From the NCBI GenBank assembly GCA_964508785.1, contig CAZDVE010000015.1, positions 1 through 64,000 on the forward strand: a DNA stretch of 64,000 nt, given 5' to 3'. This document shows, piece after piece, positions 44,519-53,690 of the stretch. A model generated the notes under the pieces. That model was not told the DNA's origin. It did no database searches and worked only from the letters and a program-made list of their open reading frames with translations. The position numbers and the translations under genes were made by a program. Every line of letters starts with the position of its first letter. The first letter of the stretch is position 1. The stretch is from JAFGPS01 sp964508785 (GTDB lineage: Bacteria; Planctomycetota; Phycisphaerae; Sedimentisphaerales; Anaerobacaceae).

Positions 44519-45223
44519 ATGATGACCCATGAGACAATAATTGAAATCTATCAATTGCTTTATGAAGCATTCGGCCCACAGCACTGGTGGCCCGGCGATA
44601 GTCAGATCGAAATAATAACAGGTGCGATACTCACCCAAAACACAAGCTGGGCCAACGTCAAAAAGGCAATGACAAATCTAAAAGCAGATGGCTGTCTGAG
44701 TACGGAAAAACTCCACAGCCTTGAACTCTCAAAACTCGCCGAGCTTATCCGCCCTGCCGGTTATTTCAACATAAAAGCAAAACGCCTCAAGAGCTTTCTG
44801 AATTGGCTCTTTGAAAATTACGATGGTAAATTGGAAAATCTTGAAAGCATCGATACCGAGCAATTAAGAACTGAACTTTTATCCGTCAAAGGCATAGGCC
44901 GAGAAACCGCTGATTCAATTCTCTTATATGCTTTCGAAAGACTTATCTTCGTAGTTGATGCTTACACCGCTCGAATCGCTACGCGCCACGGATTAATAGA
45001 ACCGGGCGCTGATTATGAGCAGCTAAGATATCTATTCGAATCCGTGGCACCGGCTTCCAGCCTGTGCATTCATGGGCTTGAAGCCCATGACACATGTCAA
45101 CTTTTTAATGAATACCATGCCTTGTTGGTAAGAGTAGGTAAAGAATTCTGCAAGCCGAAGGCCAGATGCCCCAATTGTCCTCTCGAAAAACTGCCTCACA
45201 CCCTCGAAATCGAACACTTTTGA
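44519..45223 (+). CDS. HhH-GPD DNA glycosylase (endonuclease III-like)
   Basis: A 234-residue base-excision repair protein. The helix-hairpin-helix is SVKGIGRETADSILLYAF, followed by FVVDAYTARI, which supplies the essential Asp. The residue equivalent to the catalytic Lys of endonuclease III (GRKTA) is Glu here, so the enzyme should be a monofunctional glycosylase without beta-lyase activity. Near the C-terminus FCKPKARCPNCPL provides three cysteines of an Fe-S loop; the fourth is not at the usual position. It starts 7 bp after the FkbH-like gene and has no clear ribosome site, suggesting coupling. Confidence 0.82.
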   Translation: MMTHETIIEIYQLLYEAFGPQHWWPGDSQIEIITGAILTQNTSWANVKKAMTNLKADGCLSTEKLHSLELSKLAELIRPAGYFNIKAKRLKSFLNWLFENYDGKLENLESIDTEQLRTELLSVKGIGRETADSILLYAFERLIFVVDAYTARIATRHGLIEPGADYEQLRYLFESVAPASSLCIHGLEAHDTCQLFNEYHALLVRVGKEFCKPKARCPNCPLEKLPHTLEIEHF

Positions 45224-45244
45224 GCTCCGAAACAAAACCTAATT

Positions 45245-45271
45245 TGTCATTCCGAGCGCAGCCGAGGAATC
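45245..45271. repeat. Dispersed palindromic repeat fragment A
   Basis: The stretch starts GTCATTCCGAGCGCAG and ends GAGGAATCT, a widely seen bacterial intergenic repeat pattern with ATTCC/GGAAT arms. It lies 22 bp after the glycosylase gene. Repeats B (46461) and C (53691) share the GTCATTCC or GGTATGAC ends. The remaining spacer to 45541 is AT-rich with no feature except GGAG upstream of the FRG gene. Confidence 0.6.
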
Positions 45272-45541
45272 TATTTGAATAGTTTCGCGGAATTTTCTTA
45301 AGACAACTTCTAAAAAAATACTCTTTTATTAAAAGCACAGCGAAGTCAAAAAATCCAATAATCATTACCCATCATTTTCACTGATATACACTTGCAAATT
45401 ATAGGGCATTACTTACACTGATGTTTTATGGTAAATATGTTTAAAAAAATCGCCTATAAACTGGCATGATAAAGTTGATTTAATATTCGGACTTTATCAA
45501 TATTCTGACATTTAGTAATAGTTATTGGAGTTGACATTTGC

Positions 45542-46402
45542 ATGTCAAAATACAGTGTAAATGATGCTTGGCCTATAGATGAGCCAACTAATATTGAGGA
45601 TTGCTTAAAAAAACTCGTCAGATTATCACCAGATAGAAAAGTAATTGAGTGCCACGGGGCATCTAAGCTGGAATGGAGCTGTATACGTTCCACTTTTGAC
45701 ATCCGCTTTTTTAACAAAAATAATGTTACAAAAAAACAACCAAAAGATGTGGAGAAAGATATGCTCAAATCTTTCGTGGAAAAAGCAAAGGCAGATTCGC
45801 ATTTTCCAGCAGAAGCTCGACGCTTTATTGAAGTTGCTCATTTAAAATGGGATACACTTTATAATACCGGAACTGTTTTTGTTGGTCGTCACTATGGCTT
45901 GCCAACTCGTTGTGTCGATTGGACCAGAGATCCTCTCATTGCACTGTTTTTTGCCTGCCGGCGCGTTCCCAAAAAGCCTGGCGTTGTTTGGTGGATGGAT
46001 TATGGTGTTTTCTCGTATGCCATTGCAGCACAATGGCCGCTCGTTTATGGAAAAAAGAAAAACATAGAGGATGACTTTGAAAAGGATTTCACTGAAGATA
46101 AAGATAAAGACATTCTAATAAGGTTTCACTATAAGTGTTTGATGAATCGCCCGGAAAAGCAGAATGCACACATAATTTTATCTGGGCAATATGACGTTCA
46201 CCATGATGAAGCAATTCATCGGCTGGGTGTTCGAAAATGTGGTCGTATTGTTATTAAATCAAAAATGAAATCTGATCTGCTGGATAAACTGGACAGGTGG
46301 GGAATAAATAGCAAAATGCTCGGAATCGAGGATTCAGGCGAGGATTCATACATAGAAAAAATTGCCACTGATGTAGCTGATAAATATGGTTTGGGGAAAT
46401 AA
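45542..46402 (+). CDS. FRG-domain protein
   Basis: A 286-residue soluble protein. The diagnostic FRG motif is FVGRHYGLPTRCVDWTRDPLIALFFACR near residue 115 (typical form QHHGLPTRLLDWT-SPLVALFFA). Conserved WSCIRS and ILSGQYDVHHDE flank it. FRG domains occur in mobile and defence-associated loci and in toxins, but their biochemical activity is not well established. It stands alone, flanked by repeat fragments at 45245 and 46461, with 318 bp upstream of it, consistent with a separately acquired gene. A GGAG lies about 10 nt before the ATG. Confidence 0.8.
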   Translation: MSKYSVNDAWPIDEPTNIEDCLKKLVRLSPDRKVIECHGASKLEWSCIRSTFDIRFFNKNNVTKKQPKDVEKDMLKSFVEKAKADSHFPAEARRFIEVAHLKWDTLYNTGTVFVGRHYGLPTRCVDWTRDPLIALFFACRRVPKKPGVVWWMDYGVFSYAIAAQWPLVYGKKKNIEDDFEKDFTEDKDKDILIRFHYKCLMNRPEKQNAHIILSGQYDVHHDEAIHRLGVRKCGRIVIKSKMKSDLLDKLDRWGINSKMLGIEDSGEDSYIEKIATDVADKYGLGK

Positions 46403-46460
46403 AGGTGTCCAGTACAGTCTCTACTCCTATGGCGGAATCCATGGCTATGATACATAAATG

Positions 46461-46510
46461 GATACCCGCCTTGCCGTAAGGCATGGCCAAGCCATCGCGG
46501 GTATGACAAT
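46461..46510. repeat. Dispersed palindromic repeat B between convergent genes
   Basis: ATACCCGC (46462-46469) and GCGGGTAT (46497-46504) form a perfect stem, with ATGACA at the outer end. The loop contains GCCTTGCC/GGCATGGC, which can itself pair. It sits between the FRG gene and the end of metG and could work as a bidirectional terminator. Confidence 0.65.
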
Positions 46511-46533
46511 GTAGATCAATCAATTTGTTTTAA

Positions 46534-48561
46534 TTAAAGTATCTTTTGTCCCGGTGTAGCTCCAGTATCGGCCGAAAGCATAAAGATATCTTTTCCACCG
46601 GTGCCGGCTGCAAGAATCATACCCTCAGATAAACCAAACCTCATTTGCCTGGGTTTTAGATTTGCAAAGTAAACAACGATTTTATCCGTCAAGTTCTCCG
46701 ACTGATAGGCGGTAGCTATGGCAGCAAGAACAGTTTTCTCAAAACCACCTACATCCAGAACAAGTCGCAACAGTTTATCAGCTCCTTCGACTTTTTCAGC
46801 CTTTATCACTTTTGCAATACGAAGGTCAATCTTGGCAAAATCCTCTATTGTACATTCCGGCTTAATCGGGTCGGCCTGTTTTACCGAACTTACCTGCGAA
46901 CCTTGGGTTTCCCTACTATCTTCTATCATTGCTTTCACCTGTCTTTCATCAATTCTTTCGGCTAATCTTTCAAAATCATTTATCCTGTGATTTTCCAACA
47001 CTGTTTTCAAATCTGAGAAGTGTAATTGTCCAATATTCAGGAACTTTTCTACTTTCTCAGCATATTTCGGCAAAATAGGCTTGAGATAAATTGTGAGAAT
47101 CCGAACCGCATTTATTACCGCAGTCAATGTAGTTCGAGTTTTTTCCCTGTCAGTTTTTATTGTCGCCCAAGGTTGATTCTGTTCGACATATCTATTGGCC
47201 TCGTCGGCAAGAGAGGTAATTATTCGGACTACGGAAGCAAATTTAAGATTCTCATAATCATTGCCAATCTGGTCTGATGCCGCAACAAGTTTCCTTATTA
47301 ATTCCTTGCCTTCTTCATCCAACTGACCGAGCTGAGAATCAAGATGCTTTGTTACCATCGGTCCGGAACGAGAGGCCAAGTTAGCAAATTTGCCAACCAG
47401 ATCGGAATTGATTTTGTTAATAAAATCCTCAAAATTCAAATCTATATCATCAACACCATCTGATAACTTACTTGCATAATAATATCGCAGGTACTCCGGC
47501 TCCAGGTATTTTAAATAGGTACTGGCTTTAATAAAAGTGCCGCGGGACTTGCTCATTTTCTCGCCGTTTACAGTCAGAAAGCCGTGAACAAAAAGTTTGT
47601 CCGCCGTTTTGATCCCAGCACCTATTAGCATTGCCGGCCAGAAAAGAGCATGAAAATACATTATGTCTTTACCGATGAAATGATACAACTCATATTCATC
47701 GCGGCCAATCTCTCCGTCTTGGTGTAACGGCCAGAGTTTCTCAAAATCGAGTCCTTTAGCATCACAGTAGTTCTTCACCGAAGCCATATACCCGATAGGT
47801 GCATCAAGCCAAACATAGAAGAATTTATTTTCCTCCCCGGGTATTTTGAATCCAAAATACGGACCATCGCGAGATATATCCCAGTCTTTCAAACCGGCAT
47901 TAAACCATTCATCAAGCTTGTTGGCGACTGATGTCTGTATAAATCCGCCTGCAATCAAATCTCTAAGGCTTTTTTCATAATCAGCTAACTTGAAGAAATA
48001 ATGTTCCGAAGTTTTAAGAACCGGGGTTGTCCGACAGGTTGCACAATAAGGATTTATCAACTCAGAAGGTCGGTACGTCGAGCTACATACCTCGCAGGAA
48101 TCCCCATATTGGTGCTCGGCTTTACACCGCGGGCAGGTGCCGCGGATAAACCTGTCCGGAAGTGACATTTTGCATTTGTCACAATAGGCCTGTTTCACAT
48201 TTCGTTTTACGATCGAACCGGCCTCATTCAGGCGATTGAAAATAAGCTCGCTAAATGACTTATTCTCAGGAGAGTGAGTGGTATAATAATTATCAAATTC
48301 TATATAAAAACCGTCAAAATCCGCTTTATGCTCTTTATGAACATTATTGATTAATTCTTCCGGTTCTATGCCGGCTGCCCGGGCACTTATCATCACAGGG
48401 GTACCATGAGTGTCATCTGCACAAAAATATAAACACTGATTACCACAGATTTTTTGGAAGCGTACCCAGATATCAGTCTGGAGATATTCAACAAGGTGAC
48501 CAATATGTATGGGGCCGTTTGCATAAGGTAAAGCAGAAGTCACAACGATTTTACGAGGCAT
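46534..48561 (-). CDS. metG: Methionyl-tRNA synthetase
   Basis: A 675-residue class-I aminoacyl-tRNA synthetase that charges tRNA(Met). HIGH is at residues 19-22 (PYANGPIHIGH). The zinc-binding insertion carries CDKCKM, CPRC, CEVC and CATC. GEKMSKSRGTF is the KMSKS loop. After the anticodon domain, residues about 565-675 form the C-terminal EMAP/tRNA-binding dimerisation domain (FAKIDLRIAKV, YFANLKPRQMRFGLSEGM). Full length for the long bacterial form. It follows ricT by 17 bp and ends the tmk-holB-ricT-metG cluster. Confidence 0.96.
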   Translation of the reverse strand: MPRKIVVTSALPYANGPIHIGHLVEYLQTDIWVRFQKICGNQCLYFCADDTHGTPVMISARAAGIEPEELINNVHKEHKADFDGFYIEFDNYYTTHSPENKSFSELIFNRLNEAGSIVKRNVKQAYCDKCKMSLPDRFIRGTCPRCKAEHQYGDSCEVCSSTYRPSELINPYCATCRTTPVLKTSEHYFFKLADYEKSLRDLIAGGFIQTSVANKLDEWFNAGLKDWDISRDGPYFGFKIPGEENKFFYVWLDAPIGYMASVKNYCDAKGLDFEKLWPLHQDGEIGRDEYELYHFIGKDIMYFHALFWPAMLIGAGIKTADKLFVHGFLTVNGEKMSKSRGTFIKASTYLKYLEPEYLRYYYASKLSDGVDDIDLNFEDFINKINSDLVGKFANLASRSGPMVTKHLDSQLGQLDEEGKELIRKLVAASDQIGNDYENLKFASVVRIITSLADEANRYVEQNQPWATIKTDREKTRTTLTAVINAVRILTIYLKPILPKYAEKVEKFLNIGQLHFSDLKTVLENHRINDFERLAERIDERQVKAMIEDSRETQGSQVSSVKQADPIKPECTIEDFAKIDLRIAKVIKAEKVEGADKLLRLVLDVGGFEKTVLAAIATAYQSENLTDKIVVYFANLKPRQMRFGLSEGMILAAGTGGKDIFMLSADTGATPGQKIL

Positions 48562-48578
48562 ATTTCTTCCCTGAAGAT

Positions 48579-49568
48579 TTATTGTTTTTTATCATCATTA
48601 CTTTTTTTATCGTTGTCACTATTGGTGCTGCTTAGATTATTTTCCCGCTTTTCGCGCTTCGCTGAAGATGAGCTGATAATCTCAAGTTCATCCACACCAA
48701 CAGCCTCTTTATCCCCATTTTCATATTCGACCATAACCAATTGAGTCAATATTTGAGTATCCACAACTTTGCCCAGGCCTTTTTCCGTCTTTACATTAGT
48801 GTTCTTTCTCGGCAGCCGTTTTTTTAGTTCGTTGTAGGTTTTGTCTTCATATCGCAAACAGCATTTCAATCTGCCGCAATAGCCTGATATTTTGGCAGGG
48901 TCGAGCGTTGCCTTCTGCATTTTGGCCATCCGCATGTTAACAGGCTTTAGATGCTTAAGAAACCTTTGGCAACAGCATTGCTGCCCGCAGCTTTCCACGT
49001 CACCAAGCAGTTTGGCCTCATCTCGCGAGCCGATTTGGCGCATTTCGATTCTTGTCTGATATTCCTGGGCGATTCTCTTAACGAGGTCGCGAAAATCCAC
49101 TCGACCATCGGACATGAAATAGAAAATAATGCGTTCGCCGCCGAATACATGTTCTGCATCTACTATTTTCATCGGCAGCTCCATTTCCTTGATTATACGC
49201 CTGCAACATTCAATTTCTTCCTGCACAATTTTTCGCAGGTGTCGTTCTTCACTTATATCATCAGCGGTCGCGTAACGGATAAACTTACCGGCGTAACTTG
49301 GACAGAAATCGATTTCACTGTTGTCGAAATACTCTTTTATCTGCTCCTGCCTTAATTTGAAATGGCCGCCTCGATAAGAACTAAGTTGGCCTACAATATA
49401 TCCCAATTCAAGGCCCCTATCAGTCTTTATCACGACACGAGTGTGTACTTTCGGTATTTCGGCTTCATGATGCTCAAAAAAAGCCAGAGCATTCATTCGG
49501 CCGTAACGCACCAACATTAACTTTTTATTTTTTGCCTGTCTTGGTTTTGTTTCCGAAACATTCGACAT
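48579..49568 (-). CDS. ricT: PSP1-domain protein RicT (YaaT)
   Basis: A 329-residue homologue of RicT/YaaT. In Bacillus RicT works in the Y-complex (RicAFT) that guides RNase Y processing and affects biofilm and competence. The PSP1 region has KTDRGLELGYIVG and GRVDFRDLVKRIAQEYQTRIEMRQIGSRDEAK. Cysteines in CGQQCCCQRFLK and SGYCGRLKCCLRYE match the Fe-S-ligand region of the family. The final 30 residues are low-complexity Ser/Asp/Lys. The place between holB and metG is conserved in many bacteria and supports the call; RicA and RicF partners are not visible. Confidence 0.9.
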   Translation of the reverse strand: MSNVSETKPRQAKNKKLMLVRYGRMNALAFFEHHEAEIPKVHTRVVIKTDRGLELGYIVGQLSSYRGGHFKLRQEQIKEYFDNSEIDFCPSYAGKFIRYATADDISEERHLRKIVQEEIECCRRIIKEMELPMKIVDAEHVFGGERIIFYFMSDGRVDFRDLVKRIAQEYQTRIEMRQIGSRDEAKLLGDVESCGQQCCCQRFLKHLKPVNMRMAKMQKATLDPAKISGYCGRLKCCLRYEDKTYNELKKRLPRKNTNVKTEKGLGKVVDTQILTQLVMVEYENGDKEAVGVDELEIISSSSAKREKRENNLSSTNSDNDKKSNDDKKQ

Positions 49569-49610
49569 CTAAAGTATCCTGAATATATATCTTTTCAAAT
49601 CTCTCTATTG

Positions 49611-50723
49611 TTAAATCCTTATTGTATCAGAATCAGCCAAAGATAACAACAGATGTTCGAAAATAAGCCTCTCATTGACGCTGGATTCTATCCAGTGCAT
49701 CATCTGAGAGCAGTCAGCTATTTTATCTGCAGATTGCTCCGGATCGAATCGGCCGGCCATTTTTCTAATGTTCTCTTTTTGGTCAAAGTTAACAGCTTCC
49801 TCTGCAGGCTGTAATCTCTGCTTCATTACATCCTGGAATGCCGATATTATCATCCTGATTAGTGTCTTTGCCGCTCTTCGATTGATGTCTGTCTTGCTGG
49901 TGTCCTTGTCAAGCTCGGTCCAGACGGCGGTGATTTTTTTTCTTTTATCCAAAAGCTCCTCGGCTAAATCCAAAGTGTCGGCCAATTCATAATCAACCAA
50001 AGAGCATATCAACTCTTTCTTGATTTTATAAAGCTTCGCACCAGCTAACTCAAGCCTGGCCCACTGGCATGCCATACCAAGACTCCCTTCGGCAAGACGC
50101 GCAAAGTATCGTGCACGTTTACTATCGAGTTCCATTACTTCGAGATTTTCAATTATTTTATCTTCTGCTATGGGGCCGAAGCGGATTATTTGAGACCTTG
50201 ATTTGGTAGTTGGAAGAAGCTTTTCCAGCCGGGTACAAAGCAATACAATACAGCAGTATAAAGGCGGCTCTTCCAATACTTTTAACAAACTGTTCTGAGA
50301 TGAAACGTTGAGTCTTTCAGCCTCACTGACAACAAAAACTTTTCTTCGCGACAGGCTCGGACGAATAGAGACCTTTGCAATAAGGAAATCTCGAATAACA
50401 CCTATCGGCAAATCGACAGGCGGCCCTTTACCTCTGCCGTCTTCGGTGAATTCTCTCAATTCCTTATATATATGATTAAAGTCCGGATGCGATCCCGTTT
50501 CGAAGAGTTGACAGGACCGGCATTTGCCGCAACTCTCGGCGAAGTCATTTTCAACAACAGGATCATGGCAAAGCAAAAGCTTAGCCCATTCGCCGGCTGT
50601 TCTGAATTTACCGACGCCTTCAGGTCCGGCAAAAATATAAGCATGTGCCGCCCTGCCCGAAGTAAACGCTCTTTGTAAAAGCTCGATCGCTTTATCCTGA
50701 CAGAAAATCTGCTTAAAAGACAT
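49611..50723 (-). CDS. holB: DNA polymerase III delta' subunit
   Basis: A 370-residue clamp-loader protein. The N-terminal AAA+ region shows HAYIFAGPEGVGKFRTA (P-loop-like), then a zinc module CGKCRSCQLF and the walker-B-like region ending in VVSEAERLNVSSQNSLLKVLEEPP, highly typical of delta'/gamma subunits. The remaining domain is helical. The start codon follows directly on the tmk stop, so the two are co-translated. It is the usual partner of tmk and ricT. Confidence 0.92.
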   Translation of the reverse strand: MSFKQIFCQDKAIELLQRAFTSGRAAHAYIFAGPEGVGKFRTAGEWAKLLLCHDPVVENDFAESCGKCRSCQLFETGSHPDFNHIYKELREFTEDGRGKGPPVDLPIGVIRDFLIAKVSIRPSLSRRKVFVVSEAERLNVSSQNSLLKVLEEPPLYCCIVLLCTRLEKLLPTTKSRSQIIRFGPIAEDKIIENLEVMELDSKRARYFARLAEGSLGMACQWARLELAGAKLYKIKKELICSLVDYELADTLDLAEELLDKRKKITAVWTELDKDTSKTDINRRAAKTLIRMIISAFQDVMKQRLQPAEEAVNFDQKENIRKMAGRFDPEQSADKIADCSQMMHWIESSVNERLIFEHLLLSLADSDTIRI

Positions 50724-51350
50724 CTATGTAAAACTCGCCTCCGAGATAATTTTCAAAACTTCTTTATGAATTGCTTCAATATCGCCGGCGGCATCGACAA
50801 CATGAATATCATCGCGCCGGCCAGCCAATTCCAAAAAACCCTCACGAACTTTTTTGTGATAACTGTCACCTTTTGACTCCATCCTGTCTAATTGCCTGTT
50901 CAATCGCTTTGCTGAGGTTTTAATATCAACATCTAAAATAATCGTCAGGTCCGGCCAGGCCCTTTCCAGACAATCCTCTGCAATTCTTATAACCTTATCC
51001 ATGCCGAAATCGCCGGCAAAACCCTGATATGCACATGTGCTGGAAAGCCATCTGTCGAGAACAACACATTGATTTGTCTGTAAAGCCGGGGCTATTTTTT
51101 CAACCCAAAGCTGCGCCCTGGCAGCCATATATAGCATCACTTCCGTCTGTGTATTCATGGATAGATGTTCAGGATTGAGAAGGATTTCTCGTATTTTTTC
51201 ACCGATAGCTGTATCACCAGGATCACGGAACCTGCTTGTAGGTACGCCCTGCTCACTGAGCCACTTAGTTAAAAGCTCCGCCTGCGTACTCTTTCCACAG
51301 CCATCAGGCCCATCAAGAACAATAAACTTACCTGACAGTTTCTCAATCAA
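50724..51350 (-). CDS. tmk: Thymidylate kinase
   Basis: A 208-residue kinase converting dTMP to dTDP. The P-loop is FIVLDGPDGCGKSTQAELL near residue 10; the DR motif VVLDRWLSSTCAYQGFAG and the lid LNRQLDRMESKGDSYHKKV follow. The start is a TTG at 51350 with GGA 7 nt upstream. The stop is TAG, showing TAG is an ordinary stop codon here. It is the first gene of the tmk-holB-ricT-metG cluster. Confidence 0.93.
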   Translation of the reverse strand: MIEKLSGKFIVLDGPDGCGKSTQAELLTKWLSEQGVPTSRFRDPGDTAIGEKIREILLNPEHLSMNTQTEVMLYMAARAQLWVEKIAPALQTNQCVVLDRWLSSTCAYQGFAGDFGMDKVIRIAEDCLERAWPDLTIILDVDIKTSAKRLNRQLDRMESKGDSYHKKVREGFLELAGRRDDIHVVDAAGDIEAIHKEVLKIISEASFT

Positions 51351-51408
51351 TTTTGATTCCGTTTATCAAATCATGCAACATTTGGTCATTTATTTCACGT
51401 ATAGACTA

Positions 51409-53178
51409 TTAACAAATTTTTTTTCTTTTAACTTTTAACTTTTGACCTTCTTTAAGTTCATCAATCCACCCTTGAACTTGCTCCATCATATGGGGTACTC
51501 CAACTTTCTTATACAAATCCAGCGCCTCGTCCCAGTATTCCTGTGCCTTTTGGACATCGCCCACTCTCTGACAGACCGTACCAAGATTCACATAGCTACT
51601 GGCTATTGCCTCCCAGAATCCATATACTTTGCTCATAGCAAGAGACCTTTCAAACAATTGCCGGGCTAAATCCAGTTCATCTCTCACCATGAAAAGTGTC
51701 CCAAGATTACCGTACTGCCTCGCGAGTCCCTCTGGATCCCCAAGTTGTTCATACAGAAATAAAGCCTTATCAATATTCTCTTTCGCCTCATCCAATTTTC
51801 GTCTTCTGATTTGAATCAGGCCAATATTGCCGTAACTATTGGCAATTCCATCCAGTCGCCCAATTTTTTCTTCAATGTCTAACGACTTTTTCTGTATTTG
51901 CTCAGCCTTCTCTAACTGACCACGCTTCTCATAGATTAGTCCAAGATTATTGCATTGATTTGCTATTTCTCCGAGGTCACCAATTCCTTCGGCAATATCG
52001 AGCGACCGACCATGCATTTGTTCGGCTTTCTCCCATTCTCCACGCGCGCTGCAAATCAATCCAAGATTGCCATAATCAGTTGCTACTCCCGATAATCGGC
52101 CAAGCTTTTTCTCGATCTCCAGAGATTTAAGATGCATTTTTTCTGCTTTATCCAGTTCGCCACGCATACGATAAGTTAGCCCCAGATTCCCATAAGCGTT
52201 CGCCATTCCCTCGGCGAATTCCAATTCTTTACTAATATCAAAGGACTTATAGTACAGGTCTTCAGATGCCTTCAAATTACCCCTAAATCTATGAATCTCG
52301 CCGAGAATACATGTTGCCATTGCCTCATAGAGTGATCCCTTACCCACAATTCTTAGCGATTCATTACATAAACTATATGCTCGATCCAATAAACCAAGGT
52401 TTAAAAGTGAGGGCCAACATAGATGTACAAACACTGTTACAAATGCTTGCTGTCCCTCAGCCGCCAGAACATGCTCGGCCAATCTCATTGCTGCCAGAGC
52501 ATCCGGTTTGGCTTGAGTCTCAGCTGCCAGTTTGAGCTTTTTACCATAAACCTTAACCGCTCGTTTGTGATATCCTTTTCTCTCGGTTTCGCTGATTTGC
52601 TCTAAGATATAATCAGCTAAAATCGAATGATAAATCTGTTTACCGTATCCTTCCTCACGCAATAGCCCGCCAAGGTAATTGTCCACCAGCAAACTCAGGT
52701 AAGAATCCGCATCCAATTCGCTCACTGCCTCCGGCACCTCATCCGGAACGCCCACTTCTAAGACTGCATAGGCCTTGAAAAGGCAAATTGCATCTCTACC
52801 TCTCTTACTCAATTCCTTCCATTGTGCAGCGGCGATACCTGTTGGATCTCTGGGCAGCTTTTCGAGCTTTATTCCAGTTTTCAATAAGTCCAGCGAACCT
52901 TGAAGAGCATACGGATGGCCCTCATACCGTCTTAGAACTTTACGGACTTGCGTAATATCATACTTTAGACCTGAGACCCGCCGAGTAAGCAGCGCCTCAA
53001 CCGCTTCCTCATCCAGAACATCTAACCTTTTCTCTGGAATACGCAATACATTATCCAATGCCCCGAATGTCTCACTTTCCACCAGTACATCTTCTGAACG
53101 TTGAGCAAAGACGAGTTTTATTTTCTCGGGCAAATCTTTCACTAATATTGCCCAAGACTGGTCACTCTTTTCTTGCAT
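51409..53178 (-). CDS. STAND-type ATPase with TPRs, C-terminal fragment
   Basis: A 589-residue reading frame in the same phase as the fragment at 53218-53649 and separated from it by one TAG and 13 codons. The first 200 residues continue an NB-ARC/NACHT-like ATPase (KIKLVFAQRSED like a sensor strand, then a winged-helix-like region with YEGHPYALQGSLDLL). From residue about 250 there are at least seven TPRs of about 40 residues with the pattern SLDIEEKIGRLDGIANSYGNIGLI, like kinesin-light-chain TPRs. Such repeats sense ligands in STAND regulators. Alone the fragment lacks the P-loop. It is either part of a pseudogene or half of a read-through or sequencing-error pair. Confidence 0.78.
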   Translation of the reverse strand: MQEKSDQSWAILVKDLPEKIKLVFAQRSEDVLVESETFGALDNVLRIPEKRLDVLDEEAVEALLTRRVSGLKYDITQVRKVLRRYEGHPYALQGSLDLLKTGIKLEKLPRDPTGIAAAQWKELSKRGRDAICLFKAYAVLEVGVPDEVPEAVSELDADSYLSLLVDNYLGGLLREEGYGKQIYHSILADYILEQISETERKGYHKRAVKVYGKKLKLAAETQAKPDALAAMRLAEHVLAAEGQQAFVTVFVHLCWPSLLNLGLLDRAYSLCNESLRIVGKGSLYEAMATCILGEIHRFRGNLKASEDLYYKSFDISKELEFAEGMANAYGNLGLTYRMRGELDKAEKMHLKSLEIEKKLGRLSGVATDYGNLGLICSARGEWEKAEQMHGRSLDIAEGIGDLGEIANQCNNLGLIYEKRGQLEKAEQIQKKSLDIEEKIGRLDGIANSYGNIGLIQIRRRKLDEAKENIDKALFLYEQLGDPEGLARQYGNLGTLFMVRDELDLARQLFERSLAMSKVYGFWEAIASSYVNLGTVCQRVGDVQKAQEYWDEALDLYKKVGVPHMMEQVQGWIDELKEGQKLKVKRKKIC

Positions 53179-53217
53179 ATATTTTTCCGGATCGATTATA
53201 AATATCGCTCGACCATT

Positions 53218-53649
53218 CTACGGCATTCGCTTCGAAATCATTTGCAGTCTTTCCTGGAACTGCTCGCGTGTGTCTTTTGCGGGATCTCGCCGCAGACTCA
53301 TCACCAAATCCCCAATGTTAATTACATTCAGCAAACTTCGCCATTGTTCCACTCTCCGAGCAGTTCCATTAAAAGAGCCTTCCTTAAGCTGGGCAGCCTC
53401 AAACGCGTTATCCATCATCAGTGCCATTGTGGAAACAACGCTATCTGTTGGTGTTACCTCGTACCGAACACAACCGCATTTTATGTTCGGGTGATTCTGG
53501 GCAAGCTCAGCCATTTTGTTGATAAGCCAGGTTTTTCCCATGCCTCGATTGCCAATGACTAAAACGGACTGGCCTTCTGGATTTTCAAGAACTTTCTTGA
53601 ATTTCTCTAATTCGGTCTTTCTGCCAACAAATATTTTTTCAGCATCCAT
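53218..53649 (-). CDS. STAND-type ATPase, N-terminal fragment with P-loop
   Basis: A 143-residue frame that holds the nucleotide-binding start of the ATPase: FVGRKTELEKFKKVL followed by the Walker A motif GNRGMGKT at residues 33-40. It ends at a TAG (53220-53218). Directly after the stop, the same frame reads AIFIIDPEKYMQ, a walker-B-like strand, and runs into the fragment at 51409-53178. There is no N-terminal effector domain, since the ATPase starts at residue 1. GGAAG lies upstream of the ATG. Confidence 0.78.
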   Translation of the reverse strand: MDAEKIFVGRKTELEKFKKVLENPEGQSVLVIGNRGMGKTWLINKMAELAQNHPNIKCGCVRYEVTPTDSVVSTMALMMDNAFEAAQLKEGSFNGTARRVEQWRSLLNVINIGDLVMSLRRDPAKDTREQFQERLQMISKRMP

Positions 53650-53690
53650 ATCCCATCTTCCAGACTAAATCCGCATTTTATGCTTTTTTT

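Noticed and set aside
53218..53220. TAG read as selenocysteine, pyrrolysine or a general sense codon
   Set aside because: tmk and the gene at 39965 end with TAG, no suppressor or pyl gene is visible, and other genes end normally.
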